From Betaproteobacteria bacterium (GTDB taxonomy: Bacteria > Pseudomonadota > Gammaproteobacteria > Burkholderiales > SG8-41), in the NCBI GenBank assembly GCA_016177355.1, contig JACOVL010000144.1:1-10160 (forward strand): a stretch of DNA of 10,160 nt, in the 5' to 3' direction. Both the position numbers and the translations under genes were made by a program. The first letter of the stretch is position 1. Each line of letters opens with the position of its first letter. Positions 1-6,996 of this stretch are shown here, piece after piece. The notes under the pieces are model-generated. The model saw only the letters and a list, made by a program, of their open reading frames with translations, was not told where the DNA came from and did no database searches.

Positions 1-137
1 AGCGCGGCAACCGGCTCGAAGTGGAGTGGCTGTCGGGCTCCGTGGTCGAGCTGGGCGCAGCCGTCGGCGTGGCGACGCCCATCCACCGCGCGGTGCGGGA
101 CATCCTGATCCTGCACGCCGGGGGCAAGAAAAACTGA
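1..137 (+). CDS. 2-dehydropantoate 2-reductase family protein (C-terminal 44 residues only)
   Basis: The reading frame starting at base 3 is open from the window edge to a TGA at 135-137. It gives the last 44 residues of a protein whose start lies outside. The tail has the pattern of the ketopantoate reductase (ApbA/PanE) C-terminal helical domain: a conserved N-R-L-E-V-E-W-L-S-G stretch, V-V-E-L-G, a G-V-x-T-P-x-H turn, and a final I-L-I-L-H-A-G-G. Family members reduce ketopantoate or related 2-oxo acids with NADPH. Paralogues outside pantothenate synthesis are common, and the catabolic neighbours here suggest a 2-hydroxy/2-oxo acid dehydrogenase in the downstream pathway rather than vitamin synthesis; that is inference. 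The next gene starts 68 nt later on the same strand. The nucleotide-binding domain is not visible, so cofactor choice cannot be judged. Confidence 0.75.
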   Translation, partial: RGNRLEVEWLSGSVVELGAAVGVATPIHRAVRDILILHAGGKKN

Positions 138-139
138 AC

Positions 140-172
140 CGCCGATGGACGCCGATGAACGCGGATAACGCC
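140..172 (+). repeat. Short degenerate tandem repeat of about 10 bp
   Basis: Three near-identical units, CGCCGATGGA, CGCCGATGAA and CGCGGATAA, are followed by a partial CGCC. They fill half of the gap between the reductase and the racemase-like gene. Repeats of this general GATGAACGC-type appear, to my recollection, between genes in many proteobacterial genomes. No function can be assigned from the sequence. Confidence 0.55.
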
Positions 173-205
173 AACCTCCAAAAGCATTATTTTTGAGATG
201 AGTTC

Positions 206-1303
206 GTGACACCGCCGAAACTCACCATCCGCTCGCTCCGGGCGGTCGGGGTCGAGGCGCCCATGGCGCGGCCGCTCGGCACCAGCGGAGGCACGATCCG
301 CGTCGCGCCGCTGCTCCTGATCGACCTCGAGACCGAGGAAGGCGTGACCGGCAGATCGTACCTGTTTTGCTATCTGCCGGCCGCGGCACCCGCGATCGCG
401 CGCGTGCTGGACGAGGTTTTGCGGGTGGTGAAGGGTGGCCGGGTATCGCCGCCCGAGATCGGCGCCAAGCTCGCGCGCCACTTCTTTCTCATCGGCGTGC
501 AGGGCATCGTGCGCATGGCGATCGCCGGGCTCGACATCGCCTGCTGGGACGCGCTCGCCGTCGCCGCCGGCACGCCGCTCGTTACCCTGCTCGGCGGCGC
601 GCCGAAGCCGGTCCGCGCCTATAACAGCAACGGCCTCAGCCTGACCCTGTCGCCGGCTGCGGCGGCGGACGAGGCCGAAGCGCTCGCCGCCGGCGGATTC
701 CGCGCGGTAAAGCTCCGGCTCGGCCGCCCGGCGCCCGAGGACGATCTCGCCGTGACGCGCGCCGTGCGCAAGCGCCTGCGCGACGATATCGCGCTGATGG
801 TGGATTTCAACCAGGCGCTCGGCGTGGACGAGGCCGTGCGGCGCGGCCGCGCGCTCGACGGCGAGGGCATCTACTGGATCGAGGAGCCGGTCCGGCACGA
901 CGACTACACCGGCTGCGCCAGGATCGCGCGCGAGGTCGCGACGCCGGTGCAGATCGGCGAGAACTTTTCCGGCGTCCACGCGATGGAGGCTGCGCTCGCC
1001 GCGCGCGCCTGCGATTGCGTGATGCCCGATCTCGAGCGCATCGGCGGGGTCAGCGGCTGGCGGCGGGCGTCGGCCCTTGCGGCCGCGTCCGGCATCGAAA
1101 TGTCCTCGCACCTGTTCCCCGAAGTGAGCGCGCATCTGCTGGCGGTGACCCCCACCTGCCATTGGCTCGAGTACGTGGACTGGGCATCGCCGGTGCTGGC
1201 CGAGCCGCTGCGCATCGTGGACGGCGCCGCCGTCGTCCCCGCCGGGCCGGGCAGCGGGCTCGCCTGGAACGAGGAAGCGGTCGCCCGCTACCGGATGCTA
1301 TAA
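206..1303 (+). CDS. Mandelate racemase-like enolase-superfamily enzyme with KxR instead of KxK
   Basis: This 365-residue protein is the usual length for the mandelate racemase/muconate-lactonizing family and matches my recollection of Pseudomonas putida mandelate racemase almost end to end. It has an N-terminal capping domain (about 1-130) and a TIM barrel (about 135-350). Metal ligands are D200, E226 and E252. The His-Asp dyad is H302 (SSHLFPE) and D275 (MPD), and E322 aligns with racemase E317. All fall at a constant offset of +5. K169 aligns with racemase K164, but K166, the (S)-face base, is R171. These enzymes abstract the alpha proton of a carboxylate to racemise or dehydrate it. The exact substrate is unknown; an acid-sugar dehydratase or a one-sided racemase are both possible. 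The GTG start is preceded by GAGATGAG, and the family similarity begins near residue 5. mmsA follows after 39 nt. Confidence 0.87.
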   Translation: MTPPKLTIRSLRAVGVEAPMARPLGTSGGTIRVAPLLLIDLETEEGVTGRSYLFCYLPAAAPAIARVLDEVLRVVKGGRVSPPEIGAKLARHFFLIGVQGIVRMAIAGLDIACWDALAVAAGTPLVTLLGGAPKPVRAYNSNGLSLTLSPAAAADEAEALAAGGFRAVKLRLGRPAPEDDLAVTRAVRKRLRDDIALMVDFNQALGVDEAVRRGRALDGEGIYWIEEPVRHDDYTGCARIAREVATPVQIGENFSGVHAMEAALAARACDCVMPDLERIGGVSGWRRASALAAASGIEMSSHLFPEVSAHLLAVTPTCHWLEYVDWASPVLAEPLRIVDGAAVVPAGPGSGLAWNEEAVARYRML

Positions 1304-1330
1304 AATTCGTGGGCAGCGAATGGCTGCAAC

Positions 1331-1335
1331 AAGGA
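1331..1335 (+). promoter_or_regulatory. Ribosome binding site of the mmsA-like gene
   Basis: AAGGA lies 7 nt before the ATG at 1343. It supports that start, which also fits the family N-terminus. Confidence 0.6.
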
Positions 1336-1342
1336 ATCCATC

Positions 1343-2863
1343 ATGAACCCTCCGCGAGAACCCGCCGCTTCGGCCGTGGTGCCGATGTGGGTGGACGGAA
1401 AACCACGGGCCGCCTCGAGCCAGCGCACGGGCGAGGTCACCAATCCCGCGACCGGGGCCGTGACGCGGCGGGTGCCGCTCTGCAACGCGCAGGACATCGA
1501 CGCCGCGGTGAAGGCCGCGGCGGCTGCGTTTCCCGGATGGCGCGACACGCCGCCGCTGCGGCGCGCGCGCGTGATGCAGAAATTCCTGCAGCTGCTGCAG
1601 GCGAACCAGAAAGACATCGCGCGGCTCGTCACCGGGGAGCACGGCAAGACGCTGCCCGACGCGACGGGCTCGGTGCAGCGCGGGATCGAGGTGGTCGAAT
1701 TCGCCTGCGGCATCCCGCATCTCCTCAAGGGCGAGCATTCGGAGGACGTCGGCACCGGCGTGGATTGCCACACGCTGCGCCAGCCGGTGGGCGTGTGCGC
1801 CGGCGTGACGCCGTTCAATTTCCCGGTGATGGTGCCGTTGTGGATGTTCCCGGTCGCGATCGCCTGCGGCAACACCTTCGTGCTCAAGCCCTCGGAGAAA
1901 GTGCCGTCGGCCTCGATGCGCATGGCCGAGCTCCTCAAGGATGCCGGGCTGCCCGACGGCGTGCTGAACGTCGTGCACGGCGACAAGGAAGCGGTGGACG
2001 CGATCCTCGGTCATCCCGGCGTCAACGCCGTCTCTTTCGTCGGCTCCACGCCGATCGCGAAAACCATCTACGAGACCTGCGCCAGGAACGGCAAGCGCGT
2101 GCAGGCGCTCGGCGGCGCCAAGAACCATGCCGTGGTGCTGCCGGATGCGGACCTCGAATTCACTGCCGACGCCCTGACCGGCGCGGCGTACGGCTCGGCG
2201 GGCGAGCGCTGCATGGCGATCTCCGCGGTGGTGGCGGTGGGCGCCGCCGCCGATCCGCTGGTTGCCCTGCTGAAGAAGAAAGCCGAGGCCATCATGGTCG
2301 GCCCGGGCGAGAAGGAAGGCGTGGACATGGGCCCGCTCGTCACGCGCCAGCATCGCGACAAGGTGGCGGGCTACATCGACCAGGGCGTGAAGGAGGGCGC
2401 GCAGCTCGTCGTGGACGGCCGCGACTGCAAGGTGCCGGGGCACGAAAGCGGTTTTTTCCTCGGCACCACGCTGTTCGACAATGTGACGCCCGGCATGAAG
2501 ATCTACCAGGACGAGATTTTCGGGCCGGTGCTGGTCGTGCTGCGCGCGAAGACGCTGGAAGACGCGATCGCGCTCGTCAACCGCAACCCCTACGCCAACG
2601 GCACGGCGATCTTCACCGAGTCGGGCGGCGCGGCGCGGCGCTTCGAGAACGAGATCCAGGTCGGCATGGTCGGCGTCAACGTGCCGATCCCGGTGCCGGT
2701 GGCGTACTTCTCCTTTGGCGGCTGGAAATCGTCGCTGTTCGGCGACCTGCACGTGCACGGCGCCGAGGGCGTGAAGTTCTACACCCGCACCAAGGCCATC
2801 ACCACCCGCTGGCCGCACCAGGATACCCCGGCGCCGGGGTTCAACATGCCCACTCTTGGATAA
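1343..2863 (+). CDS. mmsA: Methylmalonate-semialdehyde dehydrogenase, CoA-acylating
   Basis: This 506-residue aldehyde dehydrogenase has the specific signatures of the MmsA/IolA branch. TPFNFPV carries the oxyanion Asn N159, GSAGERCMAI carries the nucleophile C290, and DEIFGPVL carries E391. The segment ALGGAKNH at 256-263 lacks the glutamate general base of ordinary hydrolytic aldehyde dehydrogenases, as expected for enzymes that pass the acyl group to CoA. Such enzymes convert methylmalonate semialdehyde to propionyl-CoA, or malonate semialdehyde to acetyl-CoA, with NAD+ and release of CO2. They usually act in valine or inositol breakdown. None of the usual valine genes (mmsB, acyl-CoA dehydrogenase) is visible here. 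The partners are instead a racemase-like enzyme upstream and LutC downstream, so the substrate may be malonate semialdehyde or a related aldehyde acid from the operon pathway (inference). It is cytoplasmic; family members are tetrameric. Confidence 0.93.
   Translation: MNPPREPAASAVVPMWVDGKPRAASSQRTGEVTNPATGAVTRRVPLCNAQDIDAAVKAAAAAFPGWRDTPPLRRARVMQKFLQLLQANQKDIARLVTGEHGKTLPDATGSVQRGIEVVEFACGIPHLLKGEHSEDVGTGVDCHTLRQPVGVCAGVTPFNFPVMVPLWMFPVAIACGNTFVLKPSEKVPSASMRMAELLKDAGLPDGVLNVVHGDKEAVDAILGHPGVNAVSFVGSTPIAKTIYETCARNGKRVQALGGAKNHAVVLPDADLEFTADALTGAAYGSAGERCMAISAVVAVGAAADPLVALLKKKAEAIMVGPGEKEGVDMGPLVTRQHRDKVAGYIDQGVKEGAQLVVDGRDCKVPGHESGFFLGTTLFDNVTPGMKIYQDEIFGPVLVVLRAKTLEDAIALVNRNPYANGTAIFTESGGAARRFENEIQVGMVGVNVPIPVPVAYFSFGGWKSSLFGDLHVHGAEGVKFYTRTKAITTRWPHQDTPAPGFNMPTLG
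2825..2840. repeat. 16-bp perfect palindrome inside the mmsA 3' end
   Basis: ACCCCGGCGCCGGGGT reads the same on both strands and encodes part of the T-P-A-P-G stretch near the end of MmsA, 23 nt before the stop region. It could fold in RNA, but proline and alanine codons in GC-rich DNA easily produce such palindromes, and no U-run follows. Confidence 0.3.
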
Positions 2864-2864
2864 A

Positions 2865-2906
2865 GCGTGACTGATGAGGCGTGACCGGTGATTCGTGACT
2901 GCGCGT
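2865..2906 (+). repeat. Three tandem 14-bp units spanning the lutC start
   Basis: The heptamer (G/T)CGTGAC recurs at 2865, 2879 and 2893, exactly 14 nt apart, and the sequence between shares GTGAT/GATGA pieces. The units are GCGTGACTGATGAG, GCGTGACCGGTGAT and TCGTGACTGCGCGT. The GTG start of lutC at 2895 lies in the third copy, and the first two copies fill almost the whole gap after mmsA. No good Shine-Dalgarno sequence precedes this start; a GAGG sits 15 nt upstream. Confidence 0.55.
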
Positions 2907-3542
2907 GAAAACATCCTCGCGCGCATCCGCGCGCGGCAGGGCAAAAGCGCGGCGCCGGGCGCGGACGAGCGTGAAGCAGTGCGCGCGCACATCGCCGCGC
3001 ATCCGCAGAGCCCGCGGCCGCGCGCCGAGTGGGAGCCGGTCGCGCGCTTTCGCGAACAGGCGCTGAGACTCTCCAGTACGGTTGACGAGGTCGAAGGCCT
3101 TGATGCCGTGCCGCCGGCGGTCGCGCGCTACCTGAATCACCACGGCCTGCCGCTGTCCGCCGTGTGCTGGCGGGAGTTCGCGGGGCTGGACTGGCGGGCG
3201 GCCGGTATCGACGTGGAGGCGCGCGCGGCGCGCGACACCGATCTCGTCGGCATCACCGGCGCTTTCTGCGCCATCGCCGAGACCGGCACGCTGATGACGC
3301 TATCGGGACGCGCTACGCCCGCCACCGTGAGCCTATTGCCCGAGACCCACATCGCGATCGTATCCGCCTCGCGTATCGTGCGCGGCATGGAGGAGGCGTG
3401 GCAACTCATGCGCGACGGGCTGAAGCACCCCCCGCGCGCGGTGAATTTCATCTCGGGGCCCTCGCGCACCGCCGACATCGAGCAGACCGTCACGCTCGGC
3501 GCGCACGGCCCGTACCGCGTGCACATCGTGATCGTGGGCTGA
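2895..3542 (+). CDS. LutC/LUD-domain protein (lactate utilization protein C family)
   Basis: This 215-residue protein has the LUD-domain signatures of LutC: V-G-I-T-G (118-122), A-I-A-E-T-G-T-L (126-133), S-L-L-P-E-T-H-I-A (146-154) and the long C-terminal motif around N-F-I-S-G-P-S-R-T-A-D-I-E (184-196) with L-G-A-H-G-P (201-206). LutC is the non-iron-sulfur partner of LutA and LutB in L-lactate oxidation. Here neither partner is visible, and the protein closes an operon with racemase-like and MmsA genes, so a role in oxidising a different hydroxy acid is possible (inference). The start is GTG; the frame is closed by TGA only 4 nt upstream (2889-2891), so no earlier start exists, and the N-terminus resembles other LutC proteins. 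Its TGA abuts the stop codon of the convergent kinase gene. Confidence 0.87.
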   Translation: MTARENILARIRARQGKSAAPGADEREAVRAHIAAHPQSPRPRAEWEPVARFREQALRLSSTVDEVEGLDAVPPAVARYLNHHGLPLSAVCWREFAGLDWRAAGIDVEARAARDTDLVGITGAFCAIAETGTLMTLSGRATPATVSLLPETHIAIVSASRIVRGMEEAWQLMRDGLKHPPRAVNFISGPSRTADIEQTVTLGAHGPYRVHIVIVG

Positions 3543-4439
3543 TCAGGGCCAGAGCATCGCCGCGCCGCGCACGCCGCTGGCGTCGCCGTGCGCGGCACGC
3601 ACGATCCCGGTTTCCACCGTTTCGGAATAGACATAGCGCGGGAGCAGACGGGGCACGTTCGCGTAGAGCCGATTCAGGTTGGAAAGACCCCCTCCGAGCA
3701 CGATGACGTCGGGGTCGAGGAGGTTGACGACCTGGCCGAGAGCGCGCGCCAGGCGATCCTCGTAGCGCCGCAGCACGGCCTCGCAGGCCGCGTTCCCTCG
3801 CGCGGCTCCGTCCACGATCGCCGCCGGTTCGAGTGTCTCTCCGGTTGAGGATGCGTAATCGCGCGCGAGCGCGGGACCCGAAACGAACTGCTCGATGCAC
3901 CCCTGGCGCCCGCAATAACAGCGCGGCCCCGGGTGCTCGTCCGGCGACATCCACGGCAACGGGTTGTGTCCCCATTCCCCGCCGATCGCATTTCGCCCCT
4001 CGACGACCCGCCCGCCGATCACGATCCCGCCGCCGGCGCCCGTGCCCAGGATCGCTCCGAACACGATATGCGCGCCGCGGGCGGCGCCATCGGCCGCCTC
4101 CGAGGCCGCGAAGCAGTTGGCGTCGTTTGCGATTCTGACCTCACGTCCGAGCAGCCGCTCGAGATCGGCGCGCAGCGGCCTGCCGTTGAACACCGTGTTG
4201 TAGGCGTTTTTCACCAGTCCCGTGCGCACGGATACCGCGCCGGGCATGCCGAGGCCGATGCTGCAGGGCGCTCCCGCATCGCGCTCCGCGGCGAGGATCA
4301 TTCCGGCGAGCTCGGCGACCGCCCCTTCATACGCGCCGCCGGGAGTGGAGGCCCACCGCGTCAGGCGCCCGGTTCCGCCGGCGTCGAGCACGGTGATCGC
4401 GGTCTTGGTGCCGCCAAGGTCCACCCCGAGCCGCGGCAC
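3543..4439 (-). CDS. ROK-family sugar kinase, fructokinase/mannokinase (Mak)-like
   Basis: It has 298 residues from a GTG at 4439, the usual ROK kinase size. The ATP loop D-L-G-G-T-K is at 7-12. N-D-A-N-C-F (105-110) carries the catalytic base D106. L-G-T-G-A-G-G-G is at 131-138. Sugar and zinc ligands are in G-E-W-G-H (E155, H158) and the zinc motif C-Y-C-G-x-x-G-C (C174, C176, C181). The GHNPLPWM stretch and the LDPDVIVLGGG and HGDASGVRGAA segments resemble E. coli Mak more than NagK. Mak phosphorylates fructose, mannose and, weakly, glucose. As last gene of a trehalose operon, a likely job is phosphorylating glucose released from trehalose (inference). The frame extends upstream to an ATG at 4529, but the GTG two bases after the GH15 stop, with GAGG 10 nt before it, matches the family N-terminus. 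Confidence 0.9.
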   Translation of the reverse strand: MPRLGVDLGGTKTAITVLDAGGTGRLTRWASTPGGAYEGAVAELAGMILAAERDAGAPCSIGLGMPGAVSVRTGLVKNAYNTVFNGRPLRADLERLLGREVRIANDANCFAASEAADGAARGAHIVFGAILGTGAGGGIVIGGRVVEGRNAIGGEWGHNPLPWMSPDEHPGPRCYCGRQGCIEQFVSGPALARDYASSTGETLEPAAIVDGAARGNAACEAVLRRYEDRLARALGQVVNLLDPDVIVLGGGLSNLNRLYANVPRLLPRYVYSETVETGIVRAAHGDASGVRGAAMLWP

Positions 4440-4441
4440 GC

Positions 4442-6232
4442 TCAGAACGCCTCGTCCCAGGAGATCGACAGCCGCGTCGCCGAGTTGATGAGCCCCACCA
4501 TGCTGTAGGTCTGGGGGAAGTTGCCCCACAGCTCGCGCGTCACCGGATCGATATGCTCGGCGAGCAGGCCGTGGCGGTTGCGGCAGGCCAGCAGGTTCTC
4601 GAACAGCGCTCTCGCCTCCTCGCGCCGCCCGAGCGCGGCAATGGCGTCAATATACCAGTAGGTGCACGCGAGAAACGCGTTCTGCGGCGTCCCGAAATCG
4701 TCGGCCTCGGCATACCGGAACACGAAATCGCCGCGGCGGAGCTCGCGCTCGACCGCCGCGACGGTCGCGGCGAAACGGGGGTCCTCGGCGCGGAGGAAGC
4801 CGAGTTCCGCGAGCAGCAGCAGGCTGGCGTCGAGACCGTTGCCGTCGGACGTCGACACGAAGCTCCCGCGTGACGGGCTCCAGGCCCGCTCGCATATCGC
4901 GCGATGGATGGCGTCGGCCCGCGCGCGCCAGCGCGTGGCACGCGCGCTCAAGCCGAGATGCGCGGCGATCTTCGCCAGCCGGTCGCAGGCGACCCAGCAC
5001 ATCACGCTCGAGTAGGTATGCGCGCGCGCGGCGCCGCGCAGCTCCCACAGCCCCGAATCGGGTTGGGACCATACCTGCGCCGCGCGCTCGCCGAGCGCCT
5101 CCAGCTGGGCGAAGAGCGCCTCGTTCCCGGGCCACAGCAGCCGCCGGTCGAAGAAGACGTGCGTCGCCGCGAGCACCGCCGAGCCGTAGACGTCGTGCTG
5201 CACCTGCCGGTAGGCCTGGTTGCCGACGCGCACCGGGCCCATGCCCCGATAGCCGGGGAGCGAAGCCACTTCGCGCTCCTCCACGTCCGGCCGTCCGCTG
5301 ATCCGGTACACCGGCTGCAGGTGACCGTCGGGAGCGCCCGCGGCCACGTTGATGATATAGCGGAGATAACGCTCCATCGTCCTCGTGGCGTCGAGCCGGT
5401 TGAGCGCGTTGACCGTGTAGTACGCGTCGCGCAGCCAGCAGAACCGGTAATCCCAGTTGCGTCCGCTGTCGGCGGCTTCCGGCACCGAAGTCGTCACCGC
5501 CGCGACGATCGCTCCGGTGTCGTCCACCGCGGACAGCTTCAGGGCAATCGCGGCGCGGATGACCGCGTCCTGCCACTCGAACGGTATGGACAGGTCCCGC
5601 ACCCACTCGCGCCAGTAGTCCACGGTCTCCTCGAAAAAACGTCGCGCCACGTCGGCGACCGCCCCTTGCAGCGTTTCGTCCGGGCCGAGCACGAACGAGA
5701 CCGCGCCCTGCAGGACGAAGGGGATTTCCTCGATGAGAGCCGAGATGGAGCAGTCGGTCGTCGCCCGCAGGACGAAATCGCCGCAGAGATAGCGCACGTG
5801 GTTGCTGCCGAACGTGATCGCGGCGCGGCTCGCGCCATAGTCGCGCGCGGGCCGCAGCCGGATCGTGATCCGCGGGCTGCCGGCAAGACGGCGGATCTGC
5901 CGCGCGAGCGTTATCGGACAGAACATCCTGCCGAACTGCCGGAAGCGCGGAGCGGTGTCCGTGATCTCGATGGCACCGCCGTCGTCGTCGTACAGGCGCG
6001 TGACGAGAATCGCCGTATTCGGGATGTACTCCTGCTCGCTGCGAGCGCAGCCGGCCAGCTCGACGGAGAAGTAGCCGTAGTCGCCATCGCCGCGGCGGCT
6101 GCGCAGCAGCGAGCAGAACACGGCGTCGCCGTCGAACCGCGGCACGCACGCCCAGACGAGGTCTCCCATTCCGTCCACCAGCGCCGCGATGCTGCAGTTG
6201 CCGACCAGGGCGAGATCGAGCGGCTGCGTCAT
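4442..6232 (-). CDS. Glycoside hydrolase family 15 protein, probable trehalase/glucoamylase-like
   Basis: The 596-residue protein has the two-part GH15 layout: an N-terminal beta-sandwich domain (about 1-215) starting with L-A-L-V-G-N-C-S-I-A-A-L-V-D, then an (alpha/alpha)6 barrel. Barrel signatures are S-G-R-N-W-D-Y-R-F-C-W-L-R-D-A (256-270, substrate-binding R and D), D-S-G-L-W-E-L-R-G (392-400, likely general acid E397) and L-L-A-E-H-I-D-P (556-563, likely general base E559), followed by G-N-F-P-Q-T-Y-S-M-V-G-L-I-N. GH15 enzymes invert and release glucose from the non-reducing end; some bacterial members are trehalases. There is no signal peptide, so it is cytoplasmic. With otsA and otsB upstream in the operon, trehalose or a trehalose derivative is the most plausible substrate, but a short glucan cannot be excluded. 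The ATG at 6232 overlaps the otsB stop by 4 nt, and GGGAG precedes it. Confidence 0.9.
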   Translation of the reverse strand: MTQPLDLALVGNCSIAALVDGMGDLVWACVPRFDGDAVFCSLLRSRRGDGDYGYFSVELAGCARSEQEYIPNTAILVTRLYDDDGGAIEITDTAPRFRQFGRMFCPITLARQIRRLAGSPRITIRLRPARDYGASRAAITFGSNHVRYLCGDFVLRATTDCSISALIEEIPFVLQGAVSFVLGPDETLQGAVADVARRFFEETVDYWREWVRDLSIPFEWQDAVIRAAIALKLSAVDDTGAIVAAVTTSVPEAADSGRNWDYRFCWLRDAYYTVNALNRLDATRTMERYLRYIINVAAGAPDGHLQPVYRISGRPDVEEREVASLPGYRGMGPVRVGNQAYRQVQHDVYGSAVLAATHVFFDRRLLWPGNEALFAQLEALGERAAQVWSQPDSGLWELRGAARAHTYSSVMCWVACDRLAKIAAHLGLSARATRWRARADAIHRAICERAWSPSRGSFVSTSDGNGLDASLLLLAELGFLRAEDPRFAATVAAVERELRRGDFVFRYAEADDFGTPQNAFLACTYWYIDAIAALGRREEARALFENLLACRNRHGLLAEHIDPVTRELWGNFPQTYSMVGLINSATRLSISWDEAF

Positions 6233-6993
6233 GGCTCGCTCCCGCCGGCCCGCAAGGCGGCCGCGCACTGCACGAGCCAGCCGCGCACGGAGGCCGCGTC
6301 CGCCAGGCGCCAGCGCGCGGCGGTCTCGCCCGCGCCGACCTTGATCGAGTACCCGCCGAGCCGGTTGACCACGCTGAACCCGTATTCGTCGGTCAGGTCA
6401 TCTCCGACGAACACCGGGGTGCGGCCGTGGAACGGCACTTCGCGCAGGAAATCCTCGATCGCAACGCCCTTGTCGCGCCCGCCCGGCTTGATCTCAATCA
6501 CCATTTTTCCGCGCTGCAGCTCGAACCCGTCGCCCAGCTCCACCGCGACCGAGGCGGCGATCCCGTGCGCGACCTCCTCGAGTTGCGGCGCCTGGCGGTA
6601 GTGGAGCGCCAGGGCCAATCCCTTGTCCTCGAAGATCAGGCCGGCGTGCCGCGTGGCGGATGCGGCGAGACGCCCGGCGGCTCGACGCAGCGGTTTCTCC
6701 GCAATCGAGTGACTGTGCAGCTTGCCGAGCGCATCGCGCCGCTCGACACCGTGCAGACCAGCCACGGGAAAGCGCAGAGGGCTGAAGAGTGAATCGATGG
6801 CGGCGACCGGACGCCCGCTGATCAACGCGAGCGCGCCGCCCGCCGCGGCCCGCAACCCGGCGAGCAACTGCAATACGGCGGGATCGGCGCGCACCGCGTC
6901 CGGCCGCTCGGCGTGCTCGATCAGCGTGCCGTCTATGTCGAGAAAAAACGCCCATGTGCCCGAAGCACGCGGGCGCGGCAGCGGACCGGGCAT
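6229..6993 (-). CDS. otsB: Trehalose-6-phosphate phosphatase
   Basis: This 254-residue HAD-superfamily phosphatase has all four family motifs. F-L-D-I-D-G-T-L carries the nucleophile D19 and acid/base D21. L-I-S-G-R-P carries S59. R-D-K-G carries K175, and G-D-D-L-T-D-E (197-203) holds the magnesium-binding acids. The small cap domain lies between (about 100-170), with the OtsB-type E-D-K-G-L-A-L-A-L-H-Y (122-132) and E-I-K-P-G-G (167-172). It removes phosphate from trehalose-6-phosphate to give trehalose in the cytoplasm. Length is normal. The ATG lies 3 nt after the otsA stop and the end overlaps the GH15 start in ATGA, so translation of the three genes is probably coupled. Confidence 0.95.
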   Translation of the reverse strand: MPGPLPRPRASGTWAFFLDIDGTLIEHAERPDAVRADPAVLQLLAGLRAAAGGALALISGRPVAAIDSLFSPLRFPVAGLHGVERRDALGKLHSHSIAEKPLRRAAGRLAASATRHAGLIFEDKGLALALHYRQAPQLEEVAHGIAASVAVELGDGFELQRGKMVIEIKPGGRDKGVAIEDFLREVPFHGRTPVFVGDDLTDEYGFSVVNRLGGYSIKVGAGETAARWRLADAASVRGWLVQCAAALRAGGSEP

Positions 6994-6996
6994 GGG

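Noticed and set aside
1299..1304. TATAAA at the end of the racemase-like gene as a -10 box for mmsA
   Set aside because: The sequence at the -35 position (AGCGGT, 17 nt upstream) does not resemble a -35 box, and mmsA is only 39 nt downstream in an apparent operon.
1015..2874. 619-codon plus-strand frame overlapping the racemase-like gene and mmsA
   Set aside because: Its product is arginine- and glycine-rich low-complexity sequence in a shifted frame of two clear genes.
1298..2992. 564-codon open frame on the minus strand opposite mmsA
   Set aside because: It mirrors a well-supported mmsA gene, is rich in Arg/His/Ala of no recognisable family and results from few stop codons in GC-rich DNA.
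4440..4529. Longer N-terminus for the ROK kinase from an ATG at 4529
   Set aside because: It would overlap the GH15 gene by 88 nt and add about 30 residues before the family N-terminus; the GTG at 4439 fits better.
4904..6601. 565-codon plus-strand frame opposite the GH15 and otsB genes
   Set aside because: No family features; it spans the junction of two confident opposite-strand genes.
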